Shown here piece after piece: positions 30,700-41,574 of a stretch of 64,000 bases of DNA. The notes beneath the pieces are model-generated. The model was given only the letters and a program-made list of their open reading frames with translations, was not told the origin of the DNA and made no database searches. This DNA comes from Monoplex corrugatus (lineage: Eukaryota > Mollusca > Gastropoda > Littorinimorpha > Ranellidae). The stretch lies in NCBI GenBank assembly GCA_030674185.1, contig JAPXFY010000137.1, forward strand, positions 25,095 to 89,094. Direction: 5' to 3'. A program made the translations under genes and the position numbers. Positions within the stretch are counted from its first letter, which is position 1; every line of letters begins with the position of its first letter.

Positions 30700-31029
30700 G
30701 CGCATGAGCAAATGCGCAAGAACAAAAGAAAGAAGACAATCTGTACAGCTGGAAAATGTTTATCAAACTAGAGCAGTTTATGTACAACCAAGCAAGAACG
30801 GCAACAACGTCATTTCACAACAAGAGGGTGATAAAGAATTCAAGCTGATAAAACAACCATGTAAAATCATTTATCTGTTGAAATAGAATATCAACTTTGT
30901 TTCAGCAAAGTAAAACAACAAGCATGACTAGATTTAGGACAAAACCATTTGTTGCAGCTGTTGAACTTTGGAGGAAGAAGTTCTTTCGGACAAGGGGAAG
31001 ATGACAATGTTGCACTTGCAGGCAACCCC
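30700..31029. other. Downstream flank of piggyBac 4
   Basis: No recognisable TIR or TTAA-flanked end was found here. Presumed 3' untranslated region of piggyBac 4. Confidence 0.45.
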
Positions 31030-32877
31030 TTACGATGCATCAGTGATGGAATCAGCACACTGTTTGCAAACAAACAAGGTGTGCTCTTTGCAGAGCCAAG
31101 AGGAACAGCAGAAGCAAGATTTCCGAGCTTTTCTGTCAAGCTTCCAGCTGCATGATCCACAGCGACCTTGTTTCTGCTTTGGCTCTCTGGGGCTGCCCTG
31201 TTTGCTGGTAGATGGTATCTGGGCTGATGGTCTTTTTCTTTTGCCACCTGTACGACTACCGGTACTTTGTCTTCCATCCTGTGTCATCCTCTTCTGTTGA
31301 AGGTGTTGAACTTGACGCTCCATCGTGTTTCTCAGAGGCTTTGGCAGATTTTTTGCACAGAGCCTCCTCTCCATGTGCTCTAAAGTCAGCTGCTCAGAGA
31401 CTCGAAGAATGAACAGAGGCCTGGCATCCTTTTTAGATAGAGCATGGTCTGGAAATTTGATGCTCCAGACAACACGGGCAGCAATGGTGCTGAGATCCAC
31501 AGTGTTGTAGAACGGCACCATTGGCCATCATTTGGTGATGCGTTTGGTGGAATACGCATGAGCCATCTGGTCCAGCGCATCCACGGCACCGTTTGTGGCG
31601 TTATAAAAGCGCACAATGTCTGGCTTCTTCTTTGGGGCATCAGGAGCTACAGCTCTATCATGATGCATGGTGCTCATGACAACGATATTCTTGTTGGCTT
31701 TTGTTTGGTAGTTCACCATGGTGGTTTTGTCCTGGAATAGAAATGAAGATGCATGAAGGTGCAATCCTTTTTTGTCTTTGAAGGGCTCGGGGAGAAATCG
31801 CTTGTTGGCACGAACAGTCCCAACAAACGTAAGTCCATTGCGCTGGAGAACGTCTGACAGCTCCTTGTCAGTAAAGAAATTGTCTGTGGTGATGTTCCTC
31901 CCTGTTCTGTAGAAAGGAGCTGACAGTCGAAGAGCAACATTCCTCCCTAAATTGACCTGTCTTTCAGCACCCAGTGGTCGTCCCAGATAGGGCTCTGCCA
32001 CAAGGGGGAAATTGTTTTCTACATCTGCTGCCCAAAAAATGTTATGCCATACTTGTCTGACTTGGAAGGCAGGTACTGTATAAATGAACACCTACCACGG
32101 AATGGAACCAGCTGTTCATCAATGGTGATGAAAGGACCGGGGATGTAGTGGTCCCTCAGGTTCTTGGCGAAGTCATCCCAAAAATCTCTGAAAGGAGCAA
32201 AGACATCTCGGCTCCTCCTGGCACTCCTTGTGTCTTTGTCATCAAACCTCAAAAAGTTCAACATCTGCACAAAACGGTTTCGGCTGAAGGATGCCCGAAC
32301 ATACCCCTGCCCATACATAGTGTCAAAAACAGTAACGGATGACAACATGCTTTGCTTCATGCCACCCAAAAACAGAATACAGCCCAGAAAAGCCCTCATT
32401 TCAGTGCCATCTGTCTCTACAAAGTCTGACTTCTGGCGCTTGCCTTCTAGATTGGTGAACTTCACCATGGACTTCATCATCTTATCTGACATGAACAGCT
32501 GAAATGCATCTACAGGTTCCTGTACAGAAGAGCACCCAGCAAGCTGACTTGCAGGCATCGTGAAGACATTTTCAGCAGAAGCTCTCCCAACAGATGCAGA
32601 AGGGGGTACTGAGCTCCATACTGTACCGTCCTTTCCTTTCATGACTGATTCTGCCAGGTGCCCAATTTCTTCCAAACTATCAGCATCTCGACTGGGTGGT
32701 ACTCTTTTCTTCTGCCGGCGAATAGCTTGGATCTGTGCCATCAAAAAGGGGTAGTCGTCGGAGGCATCAGATTCACAGTCAGACTCAGGAGCACATTCAT
32801 CAGACTCCTCAGCACTTGCAGGAGCTCTGACAACTGCAACAACAAAAACAACAATAACAGTATCTTTTACACGCACG

Positions 32878-32965
<88 letters not shown>

Positions 32966-33640
32966 TCTCTCTCATAAGCATGAATGCATAAATATGTGCA
33001 CCCTTAGACTACACATGTACGATCCTCATTTCCATTTGACACAGTAGCTCTCAAACACTTGCAACAAGACTAAATTTGCAAGCACACATACCCATCCCCA
33101 TCCACACACATGCGTACACATAACATCAAGACTAGATTCATACATAGTGTGCTTGTGTGTGTGTGTGTGTGTGTGTTATTTGTCTTCACCCTTACCATTT
33201 GCTTGCCCTATGACATCAAGCTCTTCATCATCAGTAAGGTCGTCACCACTGACTGGTCTCCAGTCACCATCCGTGTTGTTGTCCTCTTGAATAATACTGA
33301 GTGCATCTTCTGGGGCTGGGAAACAAAGAAATATAAACGTTTCTTTCCTGTTCCGTGTTTGTGTTTGTGATAACCCATGTGTAACGTATGTAAAGTGTGC
33401 ATGCATGTTTCGAAATGTTCGGATATGTATCAAATTCAATGTGTGTTTGTACTCATAGAGCATAAACTAACGTTCATCTGAACACACTCTGATCGTTACT
33501 TACTGCACACATGCACATCTTGTCATACTGACAAAACATATGAGGCAAATGAGGGGAGTGGCTGAATACTTACAGTGTAGTCCTTCAACCGCATCGTCTG
33601 GTTCAGCTCCATTGGACAAATAAATGATGTGCATAAATGT
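31030..33640 (-). pseudogene. piggyBac 4 transposase, multi-exon, broken
   Basis: Exon order on the minus strand: exon 1 about 33640-33574 (NGAEPDDAVEGLH), exon 2 33315-33196 (PEDALSIIQEDNN...), then a long exon from about 32824 (APASAEESDECAPES) through the core. Joins keep frame if the last acceptor is CAGAG|CTCC. The first catalytic Asp is in ITIDEQLVPFRGR. A one-base loss in a T run near 32040 shifts the frame into TTDNFFTDKELS (second Asp) and NGAVDALDQMAH (third Asp). A TGA at 31528-31530 (TKRITK-stop-WPMV) interrupts the same frame, which resumes to 31030 with the CGSCSWK...CKQC finger. Lesions: one frameshift, one stop. Introns contain (CA)n and (GT)n. Confidence 0.87.
32876..32962. 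repeat. (CA)n microsatellite
   Basis: CA tract in the piggyBac 4 intron between exons 2 and 3. Confidence 0.97.
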
Positions 33641-33760
33641 CCCACTAAACATGCAGTGATAGACAGCGAGGAAGTCCAACTCCCTGTAGAGATTCCCTCA
33701 ACTCCTAACAAGCTGACCAATTTCAGCATAATAAAAGACAAAAAACCCTTGAGGCAAAAT

Positions 33761-34750
33761 TCAAACCAGCTTGAAAAACTGTTTCCGTTGTGAACTCTTG
33801 CTGGCCACAAGCTCTATGTGAACTCTTTCTTTGAGCACATTGGTGCTTTCGTCAGATGTATCTTGTTCGCATGGCCAAAAGAAGAGACCTTTTTCCATCT
33901 CCATACAGCTGATTCTGATTGTGCCCTCTGGATGAATCATTGTTATTTCGCATACATAGTCTTCTTCTCGCCAAGTTATGAGGAACTGGTCACCAACAGC
34001 GACATCTTCAAGTGTGAACCTGTTATAAACAGTGAAGTCCCCACTGACAGTGACGGCATCATTCACACTGTTGATTGGCATGAGTGGTACAAAATGATTT
34101 GCCGTCCAGTGTCTGCCCTCAACATCATCCCTGGTTGTTGTCCACATGATGTAGACAGGTATGTCACTGCCGAATCTTGGCTTCAGTACATGTATACGGT
34201 TGTGAAGTGACTGGTAATGAGCCCATCCCTTCTGTGGGTACATCGAACAAATGGCAACACCAAGAACATTGGCTGCTGCAGCAAGTTGCCATAACCCCAT
34301 GTTGATGCTTCGGTGCCGCACATACATTATTTCTCTGACAAGAGATGTCCTTACCATGTCGTCGTCAATGGATGATTCCGGGGTAAGCCCTGACCCCTCT
34401 GCAAGGATGGCAAGGTGTCTGACCACCCATACCCCTCCCATTCCCTCACCCTGGATGTATCTTTCTAGGCTCTTTGTAAGTTCGCTGACAATCCTGCATC
34501 GCATCTCAATGTGATGTGTATCTTGCCCATAAACAAAGAGACTCTTGCACCTTGGCAGGCAATTGCCATCAGCACCAGTGATGACCGGAAAAAGATCACC
34601 CGACATTTTCTCAGGTATGCATTCAGAATCACATTCTGCAGCTCGTCAAATGTTCTGCATTCACAAATCGCAGCATGGAGTTGTGCGAAGTACTCTTCAA
34701 CTGGCTGCTGTGGACAGAAAGGTGTTGGTGATGCAGTTTCTCTCTGATTC
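33761..34750 (-). pseudogene. OTU/vertnin-like cysteine-protease-fold ORF, 5' cut by Harbinger B
   Basis: The open frame 34606-33761 has the OTU nucleophile motif (GADGNCLPRCKSLFVYG), a HHIEMRCRIVSEL helix and a C-terminal WTANHFVPL histidine motif, as in OTU domains and vertnin. A C-terminal module (VAVGDQFLITWREEDYVCEI) follows. A neighbouring frame upstream (EEYFAQLHAAICECRTFDEL to AYLRK, about 34700-34605) supplies earlier residues, so one frameshift lies near 34604. The frame reaches the Harbinger B boundary at 34753 and does not resume on the far side. OTU domains are C-terminal parts of some Ginger1 transposases, but no integrase is attached here. Origin is unresolved. Confidence 0.65.
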
Positions 34751-34914
34751 TTAGTGTATGGACACAGTGGCTCCGTTTTTTGCTGGATAGAAAAACGGAC
34801 CGGACGCGGACCCAACGCGGAATGGCAGCAAAACGTGTGCCAACCATTTTGCTTCAGACTCGCTTCAGTCCCGCTGCCATCACGACACCTTGCGTGGCCG
34901 ATCAGACAGGCAAA

Positions 34915-35205
34915 ATGGCTGACCCACTGCAGCTAATGTTAATGCTGTGGTGGAGGAGGAAACGCTCGAGAGCATCCAGACGCTGTTGGGTGCACCCGAT
35001 ATTCCAACGAAGAAAGAGTTTTGGGGAATATCATCACCTTATGGAAGAAATTCTCGATGACGAAAACAAGTGTGTTGCTTACATTCGAATGAAGCCAGCA
35101 ACTTTTCGCGCTCTGTTGGCCCCCATTGGACCACATGTGGAGAAGAGAAAAACAAATTTTTGAGAGCCACTATCATCTAAAGAGCGTCTTGTCATTACAC
35201 TGCAG
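34915..35205 (+). pseudogene. Harbinger B transposase, first exon with stop
   Basis: ATG 34915 (MADPLQLMLMLWWRRKR) leads into the family N-terminus RRCWVHPIFQRRKSFGEYHH and YIRMKPATFRALLAPIGPHV. A TGA at 35161-35163 interrupts ...KTNF-stop-EPLSSKERL, where relatives have arginine (CGA to TGA). The exon ends at a perfect donor (CTGCAG|GTGAGT, 35205). The catalytic exons are absent. Confidence 0.82.
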
Positions 35206-35219
35206 GTGAGTTTACTTTT

Positions 35220-35478
35220 TTTCTTTAACATTTGAATAGTTTAGATTTATATTGTTAACTTTTATTGACAGGCATATTGTAGTAATCACACAAATCACGT
35301 TTTTAGCATTCTCAATTGAAGCACAAAAATCACAACAAGATGTAATCTGCCTAACTATAATTTCAGGAGACTTGAAAAAAGTTAGGTACAGAATGGACAG
35401 GACAGATAGAAATATGAAAAGAAAATTTTTTTACACAGTTACATAACACAAACACACACACAGACACATGCACACACA

Positions 35479-35552
<74 letters not shown>

Positions 35553-35554
35553 CT

Positions 35555-35623
<69 letters not shown>

Positions 35624-36050
35624 CCAAACAATGTGACAGGCACAATGTTTGTGGTTTTTATAATGAAACAGAAAGAAAGAAAGGAAGAAACAAGCAAACC
35701 AAAAAAAAAAGGAGACTGAAGATGTGGGTCTAGGAGAGACCCACAAAAAGGGAGACAGAAAAACAGACCAAAGAGAGAGAAAAACATCAAATGGGGGAAA
35801 ACAGAGAGAAAGAGAATGAGCGGCAGGCAGACAGAAGGAAGAAAAGGAGAGAAACAGATCTATACACGGAGAGAGACAGACAGACAGACAGACAGAGACA
35901 CAGAGAGAGAGAGGGAGGGAGGGAGAAAGAGAGAGAGACAGACAGGCAGGCAGGCAGGCAGGCAGGCAGATAGACACACAGACAGAGGCAGAAACAGTGA
36001 CAGAGGCGAAGACGCAGAAACGGGGACACAGAAGAGAAGGAAGCGAAAAA
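35220..36050. repeat. (CA)n and (GA)n/(GACA)n filler of Harbinger B
   Basis: (CA)n at about 35452-35622 and GA/GACA/GGCA-rich sequence at about 35750-36010. It sits where the missing exons of both element genes would be. No coding sequence. Confidence 0.9.
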
Positions 36051-36056
36051 ACTCAC

Positions 36057-36195
36057 CGTCAATGCCAATTTCATCTGCAATTTCCTTCCATTGTTTGCAA
36101 ATGTAAACCCTGTTTGAGTAGTTGTCCTCCGTTTTGTCATACAACGCTTTTCTTTTCTCCACAGCTGCGATCAAAGCTTCAGTATTCGACTCCAT
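36057..36195 (-). CDS. Harbinger B MADF/Myb-like gene, first exon only
   Basis: ATG 36195 (MESNTEALIAAVEKRKALYD) gives a MADF-type helix set (LIAAVEKRKALYDKTEDNY, then KQWKEIADEIGID) and ends at a consensus donor (GACG|GTGAGT). MADF/Myb proteins are the usual second product of Harbinger elements and help bring transposase to DNA. Later exons are missing. Confidence 0.8.
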
Positions 36196-36494
36196 GTTGG
36201 CGGAAATGGACAGCCAAGCAGGCGACCTATTTCACTGACACACGAGGAGTGGCGACTTGTCGGGAAGGAAAACGGGAGGAATTTTAGCGCTGCAGTAAAA
36301 TGCATCCGTCCGTTTTTTTTTGCCGGGGGCAGGAAGGTAGCGGGACTGAAGTGGACAGGACCCACTGCGTTGGCGAGAATGGAAATGAGTGCGTTTTTGG
36401 TCCCCTTCATCCTCCCGCCAAGTTCAATGCACTGAAAAGAGCGGAAGCGGACCTGAAGCGGGGCGGGAACGGAGCCACTGTGTTTATACTGTTA

Positions 36495-38372
36495 CAGTGT
36501 TTTACCGCAGACTTTCAACAGAAGACTTGTCGAGACTGACTACAGACTAGCTTAGCACAAGGCCTTCTCCATCAAACTCTTTTAATTATAACTCCCAGAC
36601 CATTCTTTTCTTTTTGATGTGGTGTTAGCCCTGATACGGCTGTAGCCTAGTAGTTGGCTGGGCTATATGCAATATGAACTGAAAATCATCTGCTACAAAG
36701 GGCGTTGCCATTTTTTCACATGCTACGTGGCATGAATGTAAATAGCCCAACCACTTTACACACCCGAGCATATTAACTCTTTCAGCCCTGTCTGTTTTAC
36801 AAGAGAAATGCTCTCCCAGCCTGGGGGTTTTGAGGGGGTGGGGACTGCAAAATTAACGGGCACCCCAAATAAAACGCCTATATCTAAAAAACTGTTTGAT
36901 GAAATGTATTGAAATCTTGTATGTTGTTAATAAATAAACGTTCTGTCTCATATGTAATTTTCAAATCATTTGATGTTTTTAGTCTTAGTTAAAATTTTAT
37001 GAAAATTACAACAACAAATCTTATCTTTATCATTCACTCGTATTCACAATTAAGTGCTCATCAGGCTTTCTGGTTCTGAATTTTACGTGTTTTTCGTTAA
37101 TGGCATTTTAGATTGTCAAGGTTGACGGTGAGCATGGTTTTTATCTGTTTATCTTAACGGGTTGTTCTTTTCTTTTTGATGTGGTGTTAGCCCTGATATG
37201 GCTCTAGTGGTCGGCTGGGCTATAAGCAATATGAATTGAATTGAATTCTGGTTCAGGATGCCACCTGGAGAGGTATTCACGGTTCCTGGGTTTTGAGATA
37301 ATTGTTGATTTCTTCTGGGGGTGCTGTACTGACGGGGGTTGGGTTTTTGGGCGGCTGGCCCAGGTGGGATGTGGAGCTGAGAGAGCTGCAGACCCAGGTT
37401 GGCTGTTTTGAGCGTTGCACACCTGCTGGTGGGTTAAACCAAACACACAAATTATAGCCTCCACATCCGGGGATTCCTGCTTGCTTGGGTTGGACTTGAG
37501 CACCTGAAAGAGAAACACATGACCTTTTCATCCGATTGTTGTTACCTGTTGGTGATTACTGTACATTTCGTACAGTGGTTTACCGCAGACTTTCAACAGA
37601 AGACCTTGTCCAGACTGATTACAGACTAGCTTAGCACAAGGCCTTCTCCATCAAACTCTTTTAATAATAACTCCCAGACCATTGTTCTTTTCTTTTTGAC
37701 ATGGTGTTAGCCCTGATATGGCTCTAGTGGTCGGCTGGGCTATAAGCAATATGAATTGAATTGAATTCTGGTTCAGGATGCCACCTGGAGAGGTATTCAC
37801 AGTTCCTGGGTTTTGAGATAATTGTTGATTTCTTCTGGGGGTGCTGTACTGACGGGGGTGGGGTTTTTGGGCGGCTGGCCCAAGTGGGATGCGGAGCTGA
37901 GAGAGCTGCAGACCCAGGTTGGCTGTTTTGAGCGTTGTACACCTGCTGATGGGTTAAACCAAACACACAAATTATAGCCTCCACACCCGGGGATTCCTGC
38001 ATGCTTGGGTTGGACTTGAGCACCTGAACACATGACCTTTTCATCTGATTGTTGTTACTTGTTGGTGATTACCGTACATTTCGTACAGTGGTTTACCGCA
38101 GACTTTCAACAGAAGACCTTGTCGAGATTGACTACAGACTAGCTTAGCACAAGGCCTTCTCCATCAAACTCTGTTAATTATAACTCCCAGACCATTGTTC
38201 TTTTCTTTTTGATGTGGTGTTAGCCCTGATATAGCTCTAGTGGTCGGCTGGGCTATATGCAATATGAACTGAACTGAAGTGAAAATCATCTGCTACAAAG
38301 GGCGTTGCCATTTTTTCACATGCTACGTGGCATGAATGAAAATAGCCCAACCACTTTACACACCCGAGCATA
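36495..38372. repeat. Composite repeat, about 1.2 units
   Basis: Resumes the composite repeat just right of Harbinger B (CAGTGTTTTACCGCAGACTTTC...). SINE-like modules lie near 36620-36680, 37175-37250, 37690-37765 and 38205-38280. Coding-like minus-strand segments recur near 37510-37260 and 38025-37785. Confidence 0.9.
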
Positions 38373-38953
38373 TTAACTCACTGGAGCCTGAGCTATTTTT
38401 AGCCTGCCGAGCGCTGAAGCCTGGGGTTTTTTGGACTTCTGTCTAAGTCTCCTGTGCATCTTGTAACCATCCAATCTTCTGGATTTTTACACATGAATAC
38501 AATGAAACAAAGACCTTGAAAATAAAACAAACTTGGTTGCTCTATGTGGAATAGTTTCTTTGTTGTGATTGTGTGAATAAAGTGTATATTTTTGTTTCTC
38601 GAAAAAAAATTTTGAAACACATATACCCCAAAATAAAGAAGACAGTCCCATGAAATAACATTCTGGCTGTCTGTATGTGACTTATTCTGACATAGCAACT
38701 ATACAGCACTAAAACAAGCCTTGAAACACTCTAAGAAATCATGGATTTTTGATGAAGTTGGCCTGGGTATGGAAAATCTTGAAGCAAGGTTCAATGCAGA
38801 GCGGAATTTCACACAGCTCGCACCAGTAGTAGGTCTCTTTAGCACGCTTCCTTTTCCCCTGCACACATGGTGATCTTTCATAGCAGACTTTGCAGTCTCT
38901 CCTCGGTTTCACCTTTGCCTTGGTTACTGGAAGTGATGCAATAGAGTGAAATT
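38373..38953 (-). mobile_element. piggyBac relic: one end plus C-terminal finger
   Basis: TTAA at 38373 is followed by TTAACTCACTGGAGCCTGAGC, a piggyBac-type end. 38950-38739 on the minus strand encodes the C-terminal finger (PRRDCKVCYERSPCVQGKRK, YYWCELCEIPLCIEPCF, KIFHTQANF). The relic replaces the usual composite-repeat sequence between TTAACTC and GGGTTGGAC. The rest of the transposase is missing. Confidence 0.8.
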
Positions 38954-39535
38954 GGGTTGGACTTGAGCACCTGAACACATGACCTTTTCATCTGATTGTT
39001 GTTACTTGTTGGTGATTACCGTACATTTCGTACAGTGGTTTACCGCAGACTTTCAACAGAAGACCTTGTCAAGACTGACTACAGACTAGCTTAGCACAAG
39101 GCCTTCTCCATCAAACTCTTTTAATTATAACTCCCAGACCATTGTTCTTTTCTTTTTGATGTGGTGTTAGCCCTGATACGGCTGTAGTAGTCGGCTGGGC
39201 TATATGTAATATGAACTGAACTGAACTGAAAATCATCTGCTACAAAGGGCGTTGCCATTTTTTCACATGCTACGTGGCATGAATGTAAATAGCCCAACCA
39301 CTTTACACCTGACCAGGTGTGGTGACCCGTTTCCGTGCAAAAGCAGTGGGACGGTGCCTAGAGAAGTTTACTTGTGATCAATAATGACGTTATTGTTGTT
39401 GATGTTGTGGTGTTAGCCCTGATATGGCTGTAGTAGTCGGCTGGACTATAAGTAATATGAACTGAACTGAACAGGTCCTGGTTGTCTCCCCTTTCCTCCA
39501 GATTGTCCCCTGAAGGTTGATGTGGCAGTGCGATA
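38954..39535. repeat. Composite repeat segment left of MULE
   Basis: Continues the unit from GGGTTGGACTTGAGC to ...GATGTGGCAGTGCGATA, where the MULE begins. It contains two SINE-like modules (about 39150-39230 and 39405-39470). Confidence 0.9.
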
Positions 39536-39860
39536 CGCGCGTTTTGCCTTATTAGAAATAAACGCGCGTGTGCAACAAGCGCGCGTTTCTCTCCCCCCTC
39601 TCTCTCCCTCTCACTCTTTTTCTCTCTCTCTAAGTCATATTGTTGGCAGATTTTTCTCTTTAATATTACAAAATAAAAATTTTAAATTATATACATAAAA
39701 AGCATGCTAATAGGCTTAATTCTCTCTCACTCTCTCTTTCTCTCTCTCTGTGATGGTTAGCAAGGTAATAGTACTAAAGTATTTGTAATGTCAATGCACA
39801 TGGTTAAATATCAGAAGACTCACCCTCTCATTTCTCTCTTTCTCTACCCCCCCTCTCTCC

Positions 39861-39895
<35 letters not shown>

Positions 39896-39897
39896 AG

Positions 39898-41295
39898 TCA
39901 TATTATGGCTGGCAGATTTTTCCAGGCCATGGCCTGAACATAGTCCTGTCTGGAAATCTCACCCCTGTTATACCTTTGCTGCAGTCTCATCATTTCCTGC
40001 AGCTTTCGGCATCTGTGGGGCCTGGTGTGCAGGAGTCCGTGAGCACTGTTGATAGAGTTCATTTTAACATAGGTCACAGTCTGCACTTCTTTGATCTTTT
40101 GCATGAGCTCAAATATGTTTGGGTGTGCATGATAAAACTGGTCACCAAAATGTCTGTGGAATGACTCACAACCGTTCGTTGTTCTGACTCCGTTGATCTC
40201 TGAATCAGCCCACACTGGAGGAGGAAAGGGCGCTCCAGCTTCAACGTAAGTACCGAGAATGTAGTCCGAAAAGTCCACACATCTCGGATCATCTGGTGAA
40301 TCATTCATGATGTCAAAAGCCATGCTGTCGGTGACGTCCTGTGGAGCTACAAAGCTGAGTCCAAAGAAGCGTTTCAGCCATCTCCCAATTTCCGAATCAA
40401 CTGCCTTGTATTCGTCCGACAAGCCTAGACTGCTGATCTTGCGGTACCATGACTGGGAGAGATGGAAGTGGCATCCCTTGATGGAAATCCCCGGCCACAC
40501 TGCTTTGACAGCTGCGTGACATGCCCTTTCGAAGTCTAGATTAATAGATGCCATCTGAAGATCAAGTTCATTGTCAGAGCAAAAATCACGAAGTGACATG
40601 AACATATCACGATACATGTGTTCTGTTTTTGAGGGGAGGAGGCAGAAAACGCAAGGAACATACACTCCATCTTTGTAGGCATGTAGAACATAGATCTGGA
40701 GGAAGAACCGAGGGCACGTTTTAAAAGTCCCATCACCAAGTATTTGCACATCTTGTCTGCAAAGAAGTCTGAGATTTGACAATGTTGAAAAGATTATCAA
40801 ACCAGATTCCACGTTATTCTTTAGTAGCATATTTTCACCTTCGCTTGAAGTCAGACCGAATTGTTCTACACACTGATGGGTTTCTTGGCGGTTCTTTGGC
40901 AGCTTTGGGATTAATTTTCGACGCTCGTTGTATATGGCTTTGCGAACATTTCCCATTTCCTTGATATGGATGTCCGGAGCTGCCTCTCCATTCGAAAGTT
41001 CTCGCCTCATCACTTTTGCAGGACGCTCAAACAGGTCAACAGCACCCCGTTTGCGACAGAGTTTGCGGAATTCTCCAACTACAACTTCTCGTTCTGTCTT
41101 TGCTTCGTGAGTATGGTCGTTGGAGAAGACAGCGTTGGTGTTGTCTTTTCTTGTTTTGCATCTTGCAGGACAACCACGGATGCTGCATCTCCAAGTCTTG
41201 GCAATACCAGATTCCCTGTCCAATCTGTATGTGAAACTATCAACAAGTAAGGCTTCTTTGCCTTTGTTTGTTTGCGTAATTCTTACACCGTCCAT
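39898..41295 (-). CDS. FLYWCH-type MULE transposase, intact 465 aa
   Basis: The uninterrupted frame starts MDGVRITQTNKGKEALLVDS. A FLYWCH zinc finger spans about 14-63 (YRLDRESG, TWRCSIRGCPARC, then HTH). The MULE core has D188 in ILGDGTFKTCPRFF, D254 in INLDFERACH, the GCHFHLSQSWYRK motif (about 274-286) and a glutamate in TTNGCESFHRHF (about 374). These are the expected DDE residues of Mutator-like transposases. No intron. The intact frame suggests recent activity or domestication; nothing in the context supports domestication. Confidence 0.92.
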   Translation of the reverse strand: MDGVRITQTNKGKEALLVDSFTYRLDRESGIAKTWRCSIRGCPARCKTRKDNTNAVFSNDHTHEAKTEREVVVGEFRKLCRKRGAVDLFERPAKVMRRELSNGEAAPDIHIKEMGNVRKAIYNERRKLIPKLPKNRQETHQCVEQFGLTSSEGENMLLKNNVESGLIIFSTLSNLRLLCRQDVQILGDGTFKTCPRFFLQIYVLHAYKDGVYVPCVFCLLPSKTEHMYRDMFMSLRDFCSDNELDLQMASINLDFERACHAAVKAVWPGISIKGCHFHLSQSWYRKISSLGLSDEYKAVDSEIGRWLKRFFGLSFVAPQDVTDSMAFDIMNDSPDDPRCVDFSDYILGTYVEAGAPFPPPVWADSEINGVRTTNGCESFHRHFGDQFYHAHPNIFELMQKIKEVQTVTYVKMNSINSAHGLLHTRPHRCRKLQEMMRLQQRYNRGEISRQDYVQAMAWKNLPAII

Positions 41296-41299
41296 GGTA

Positions 41300-41432
41300 G
41301 ACGAACGGAGCTAAGAGTGAACATCTGTAAAGTGAGTGAGTGAATAAAAAGACTGTCAGTGAACTGACGAACGGAGCTAAGAGTGAACATCTGTAAAGTG
41401 AGTGAGTGAATAAAAAGACTGTCAGTGAACTG
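41300..41432. repeat. 66-bp direct repeat upstream of MULE gene
   Basis: GACGAACGGAGCTAAGAGTG...GTCAGTGAACT occurs twice in tandem (41300 and 41366), directly upstream of the MULE start codon; the two units look identical. It may hold promoter elements. Confidence 0.92.
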
Positions 41433-41574
41433 TCAGTGATATCCGTGATCAGTGAGACGCGCTCTTGTTGGACGGCCCTAACTTGACCTTAGTTTTCCGG
41501 TAGCGCGTGCTTATTTCATGGATTCTGGACGCGCGAGTTTTTTCCTATGCGCGGTTTTTTCCGTCTGCGACAGA

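Larger units (their letters stand above)
34754..36491 (+). mobile_element. PIF/Harbinger element B, internally deleted
   Basis: Inverted ends share ACACAGTGGCTCCGTT (34762-34777 and complement at 36468-36483), extending with mismatches to 17+ bp, with TTA on both sides (34751-34753 and 36492-36494), the expected 3-bp TWA duplication. Subterminal CGGAC/GCGGGACTGAAG motifs are repeated in both arms. It holds the first exons of two convergent genes, separated by (CA)n and (GA)n DNA in place of the rest. Confidence 0.87.
39536..41535 (-). mobile_element. MULE element with GCGC-rich inverted ends
   Basis: Inverted ends match imperfectly over about 36 bp: left CGCGCGTTTTGCC...GAAATAAACGCGCG and right (complement) CGCGCGTCCAGAA...GAAATAAGCACGCG. 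The insert splits the composite repeat between GCGATA and AAACCTCTCTG; about 28 bp of the repeat is absent and 39 bp beyond the right end (to 41574) is unexplained, so no 9-bp duplication can be shown. CT-rich low-complexity DNA lies at 39600-39895, and a 66-bp direct repeat (41300 and 41366) lies in the promoter-side flank. Confidence 0.72.

Noticed and set aside
18314..34750. Integrase plus Ulp1 plus OTU domains as one giant Polinton/Maverick
   Set aside because: No protein-primed polymerase B, packaging ATPase or capsid genes are present, and each integrase gene has its own CXC domain; separate Ginger-type elements explain the data better.
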